DNA of 9,800 bases from Hyphomicrobiales bacterium (GTDB lineage: Bacteria > Pseudomonadota > Alphaproteobacteria > Rhizobiales > Aestuariivirgaceae), in the NCBI GenBank assembly GCA_026987255.1, contig JALSNA010000321.1:1-9800 (forward strand). The letters are read 5' to 3'. The position numbers were made by a program, and so were the translations under genes. Shown here piece by piece: positions 7,218 to 9,800 of this stretch (position 1 is its first letter; each line of letters starts with the position of its first letter). The notes below the pieces were generated by a model. That model was not told where the DNA came from, did no database searches, and saw only the letters and a program-made list of their open reading frames with translations.

Positions 7218-8645
7218 ATGAGCTTTGCCGCTGACATATTCGCCGGGCGCAGGGTGGCCGTCTTCGGGATGGCGCGCTCCGGCATTGCCTGCGCGCGGGC
7301 ACTCATGGAAGGTGGCGCGGAAGTGCTGGCCTGGGACGACGGCGAGGCGGGGCGCGAGCGGGCCAGGGAGGCCGGGATCGCGCTCAGCGATCTGCGGGAG
7401 GTGGATTTTGCCACCCTGGCGGCGCTGGTGCTGGCGCCCGGCGTGCCGCTGACCCATCCGCAGCCGCACTGGAGCGTGCGCAAGGCGCAGGCGGCGGGGG
7501 TGGAGATCATCGGCGATACGGAGGTGTTCTTCCGCCAGGTGCGCAAGACGCCGGGGGTCAAGATCGCCGCCATCACCGGCACCAATGGCAAGTCCACCAC
7601 CACGGCGCTGATCGGCCATGTGCTTTCGGCCATGAGCCTGGATGCGCATGTGGGGGGCAATATCGGCACGGCGGTGTTCAATCTGGCGCCGCCGAAATGG
7701 GGGCGCATCTATGTCATCGAGATGAGCTCCTACCAGATCGACCTTTCGCCCAGCTTCCGGCCCGATGTGGGGGTTTTGCTCAACCTGTCGCCGGATCATC
7801 TGGACCGGCACGGATCGTTGGAGAATTATGCGGCGGTCAAGGCGCGTTTGTTCGCTCACATGGGCGCAGGGGATGTGGCGGTGATTTCCGTGGACGATCC
7901 CATGTGCCGCAAGGCGCTGGAAGGCGTGCCCGGGGCGGCGGCCCGGGTGCCCATTTCGGTGCGCAAGGTGCTCGATGATGGCATCTGCGCGGTGGGGGGG
8001 ATATTGCAGGAGCGCAAGGCGGGCAAGACCGTCGTGGGGGCCGATCTGTCGATGATGAAGAGCCTGCGCGGGGAGCACAACTGGCAGAACGCGGCGGCCG
8101 CCTGGGCGGCCTGCCGGGCGCTGGGGCTTTCGGGCCATCTGATCGCGCGCGGCTTCATGAGCTTTCCCGGCCTGGCGCACCGGATGGAGATTCTCGGCCA
8201 ATGGGACGGGGTGCTGTTCGTCAACGATTCGAAGGCCACCAACGCGGAGGCAGCGGGGCGGGCGCTGGCGGCCTTCGACGACATCTACTGGATCGCCGGA
8301 GGGCGGGCCAAGGAGGGCGGCATCGGGCAGCTCAAGGAGCACTTCGCGAAAGTGCGCAAGGCCTTCCTGACCGGCGAGGCGGCGCAGGACTTTGCCGCCA
8401 CGCTCAAGGAGGCCGGGGTGGCGCATGTCCTTTGCGGCACGCTGGAGGTGGCGGTGCGCGAGGCGGCGCGGGCGGCGCGGGAAGAGGGTGCGGCATCCCC
8501 ATGCGTGCTGCTGGCGCCGGCCTGCGCCTCGTTCGATCAATATGAATCCTTCGAGGCGCGCGGTGAGCATTTCCGCGCCCTGGTGGAGGAGATTGCGGGC
8601 GGGCCCGGGGGCGCTGCCGCGGAAGGAGAAAGCACGTCATGCTGA
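7218..8645 (+). CDS. murD: UDP-MurNAc-L-alanine:D-glutamate ligase MurD
   Basis: MurD adds D-glutamate to UDP-MurNAc-L-alanine, the second peptide step, in the cytoplasm. The 475-residue product has a Rossmann-like N-terminal domain (VAVFGMARSGIACARAL, 13-29), an ATPase domain with P-loop GTNGKST (121-127), EMSSYQID (168-175), SPDHLDRHGS (191-200) and probable carbamoylated Lys208, and a C-terminal domain with GLAHRME (318-324), NDSKATN (336-342), GGRAKEGG (361-368) and APACASFDQYESFEARG (433-449). NDSKATN and ACASFDQ are distinctive for MurD. The start at 7218 is two bases after the mraY stop with GAGG at 7209-7212 in front; the open frame reaches back only inside mraY. The last dozen or so residues (GGPGG onward) look like a non-conserved tail that also carries the ftsW ribosome site. 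Confidence 0.96.
   Translation: MSFAADIFAGRRVAVFGMARSGIACARALMEGGAEVLAWDDGEAGRERAREAGIALSDLREVDFATLAALVLAPGVPLTHPQPHWSVRKAQAAGVEIIGDTEVFFRQVRKTPGVKIAAITGTNGKSTTTALIGHVLSAMSLDAHVGGNIGTAVFNLAPPKWGRIYVIEMSSYQIDLSPSFRPDVGVLLNLSPDHLDRHGSLENYAAVKARLFAHMGAGDVAVISVDDPMCRKALEGVPGAAARVPISVRKVLDDGICAVGGILQERKAGKTVVGADLSMMKSLRGEHNWQNAAAAWAACRALGLSGHLIARGFMSFPGLAHRMEILGQWDGVLFVNDSKATNAEAAGRALAAFDDIYWIAGGRAKEGGIGQLKEHFAKVRKAFLTGEAAQDFAATLKEAGVAHVLCGTLEVAVREAARAAREEGAASPCVLLAPACASFDQYESFEARGEHFRALVEEIAGGPGGAAAEGESTSC
8623..8628 (+). promoter_or_regulatory. Shine-Dalgarno sequence for ftsW, inside murD
   Basis: AAGGAG lies ten bases before the ATG at 8639. It is one of the two best matches to the anti-Shine-Dalgarno sequence in the window (the other serves murF) and fixes the ftsW start seven bases inside the end of murD. 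Confidence 0.7.
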
Positions 8646-9799
8646 TTTCACGCAAGGATCAAGGTCTTCTGGCGCGCTGGTGGTTCAGCGTGGACTGGCC
8701 CTTGATGGGGGCGGTGTTCCTGCTCATGGCCATGGGGGTGATCTTTTCGCTGGCGGCCTCGCCGCCGGTGGCCGAGCGCATCGGGCTGGACAGTTTTCAT
8801 TTCTTCCACCGGCATCTGCTGTTTCTGGCTCCGGCGGCGGTGCTGTTCCTCGCCGCGACCTTCCTCAGCGGGCGGCAGGTGCGGCGGGCGGCCTTGTGGA
8901 TCTTTCTCGCCGGGCTTGCGCTCATGGTGCTGGCGCTGTTCATCGGGCCGCAGATCAAGGGCGCGCACCGCTGGCTCAATCTGGGTCCGTTCACCTTGCA
9001 GCCGTCGGAATTCGTCAAGCCGGCCTTCGTGGTGCTGGCCGCCTGGCTGCTGGCAGAGGGGCAAAGGCGCCCGGACATGCCCGGCGTGTGGATGGCCTGG
9101 GGGAGTTACATCGTCTTCGTGGGGCTGCTCGTCAAGGAGCCGGACATGGGCCAGACGCTGCTGGTGACGGGGGTGTGGTTCATCCTGCTGTTCATCCACG
9201 GGCTGCGCTGGCGGTTCATTCTTGCCCTGGGGGGGCTGGCGGTGGCCGGGGCGGGCATGGCCTATGCGGTCTTTCCCCATGTGCGGGCGCGGGTGGGGCG
9301 GTTCCTGCATCCGCCGAAAATCATCGACGGGGCGCGCGACCAGATGGATTTCGCCATCGACGCCTTTCACAACGGCGGATTGCTGGGCATGGGCCCGGGC
9401 GGGGGGCTGGCCAACAAGCATCTGCCGGATGCGCACACGGATTTCCTTTTCGCCGCGGTGGGCGAGGAGTTCGGGCTGGTGGCCTGCGTGGCGGTGGTCA
9501 TCGTCTTTGCCTTCATCGTGCTCAGGGTGCTGGGCAAGGCAGGCGGCATGGCCGATCCCTTCCGGCGGCTGGCAGCCAGCGGCCTGATCAGCCTCTATGG
9601 CCTGCAGGCCTTCATCAACATGGGGGTGAACGTGCAGCTGCTGCCGGCCAAGGGCATGACCTTGCCGTTGATCTCCTATGGCGGCTCGTCGCTGATTTCG
9701 GCGGCCCTGGGGCTGGGCATGGCGCTGGCCCTGCTGCGCGCCGATGCCGGTGAGCCGCAGCGGGCGGCGGCGGGGCATGCCGCGCCGCTGATGGCCTAG
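8639..9799 (+). CDS. ftsW: Septal peptidoglycan glycosyltransferase FtsW (SEDS family)
   Basis: FtsW is the SEDS-family inner-membrane polymerase that builds septal glycan strands from lipid II, working with FtsI. The 386-residue product is polytopic, with about ten hydrophobic segments; the first is near 20-40. Signature regions are GAHRWLNLGPFTLQPSEFVK (108-127), KEPDMGQ (166-172), the extracytoplasmic PDAHTDF (263-269), whose Asp268 matches the residue implicated in SEDS catalysis, and GMTLPLISYGGSS (339-351). FtsW rather than its paralogue RodA is favoured by location in the dcw cluster after murD. The gene is complete: TAG at 9797-9799, one base before the window ends. It overlaps murD by seven bases. 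Its tail after about 367 is short, polar and Ala-rich, as expected for a cytoplasmic C-terminus. Confidence 0.95.
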   Translation: MLISRKDQGLLARWWFSVDWPLMGAVFLLMAMGVIFSLAASPPVAERIGLDSFHFFHRHLLFLAPAAVLFLAATFLSGRQVRRAALWIFLAGLALMVLALFIGPQIKGAHRWLNLGPFTLQPSEFVKPAFVVLAAWLLAEGQRRPDMPGVWMAWGSYIVFVGLLVKEPDMGQTLLVTGVWFILLFIHGLRWRFILALGGLAVAGAGMAYAVFPHVRARVGRFLHPPKIIDGARDQMDFAIDAFHNGGLLGMGPGGGLANKHLPDAHTDFLFAAVGEEFGLVACVAVVIVFAFIVLRVLGKAGGMADPFRRLAASGLISLYGLQAFINMGVNVQLLPAKGMTLPLISYGGSSLISAALGLGMALALLRADAGEPQRAAAGHAAPLMA

Positions 9800-9800
9800 G

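Noticed and set aside
4666..7302. An 878-codon open frame on the minus strand opposite murF and mraY
   Set aside because: Same cause as the previous one. Its low-complexity RQHDPG-rich composition mirrors the sense codons and it has no domain I recognise.
8392..9753. A 453-codon + strand frame overlapping the end of murD and most of ftsW
   Set aside because: It is out of frame with both genes. The FtsW frame shows all family motifs and a strong Shine-Dalgarno sequence, whereas this frame gives only Gly/Ala/Arg-rich low-complexity protein.
7107..9778. Further long minus-strand open frames opposite murD (7107-8570) and ftsW (8648-9778)
   Set aside because: Both are antisense shadows of MurD and FtsW with the same biased composition. 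They show no independent ribosome site or family motif.
1..9800. Search for a mobile element, CRISPR array, RNA gene, toxin-antitoxin or defence genes
   Set aside because: No inverted terminal repeats, spaced repeats, tRNA-like folds or foreign-looking composition were seen; the window is fully accounted for by conserved dcw genes and a short leader.

Overview
The window is the front half of a division and cell wall (dcw) cluster from a high-GC bacterium, most likely an alphaproteobacterium. Eight genes lie on the + strand in the classical order rsmH (mraW), ftsL, ftsI, murE, murF, mraY, murD, ftsW, and they cover about 99% of the window from position 115 to 9799. The gram-negative assignment rests on the meso-diaminopimelate motif DNPR in MurE. 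The alphaproteobacterial assignment rests on overall protein character (FtsL with the EWA.L..P.RLE.LA..HL.L stretch, FtsI with a YELGS catalytic motif, MurF with a GSVGKTT P-loop), on the very high G/C at third codon positions, and on TTAACC-like sites upstream. It is an inference from recalled family features, not a search; I cannot name a genus.

Layout: positions 1-114 are non-coding leader DNA with two TTAA-containing motifs and G-rich stretches. The genes then follow almost without spacers. The junctions are ATGA overlaps (rsmH/ftsL, ftsL/ftsI, murE/murF), a 9-base gap (ftsI/murE), direct abutment TGAATG (murF/mraY), a 2-base gap (mraY/murD) and a 7-base overlap (murD/ftsW). No terminator, internal promoter, RNA gene, mobile element or CRISPR is visible. 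The eight genes are probably one translationally coupled transcription unit continuing past position 9800, where murG, murC, murB, ddl, ftsQ, ftsA and ftsZ would be expected from other alphaproteobacteria.

Function: MurE, MurF and MurD are cytoplasmic ATP-dependent ligases that build UDP-MurNAc-pentapeptide in the order MurD, MurE, MurF. MraY moves the product onto undecaprenyl phosphate to make lipid I at the inner membrane. FtsW (glycosyltransferase) and FtsI (transpeptidase) polymerise and cross-link septal peptidoglycan, and FtsL is part of the FtsQLB complex that activates them. RsmH methylates 16S rRNA and travels with the cluster. All eight products look intact, with near-normal lengths and the expected catalytic motifs.

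I found no undescribed system. The points worth a second look are modest: the paired TTAA-type motifs in the leader, an SVIK rather than STxK active-site tetrad in FtsI, the poorly served murE start, and the apparent absence of mraZ directly against rsmH.
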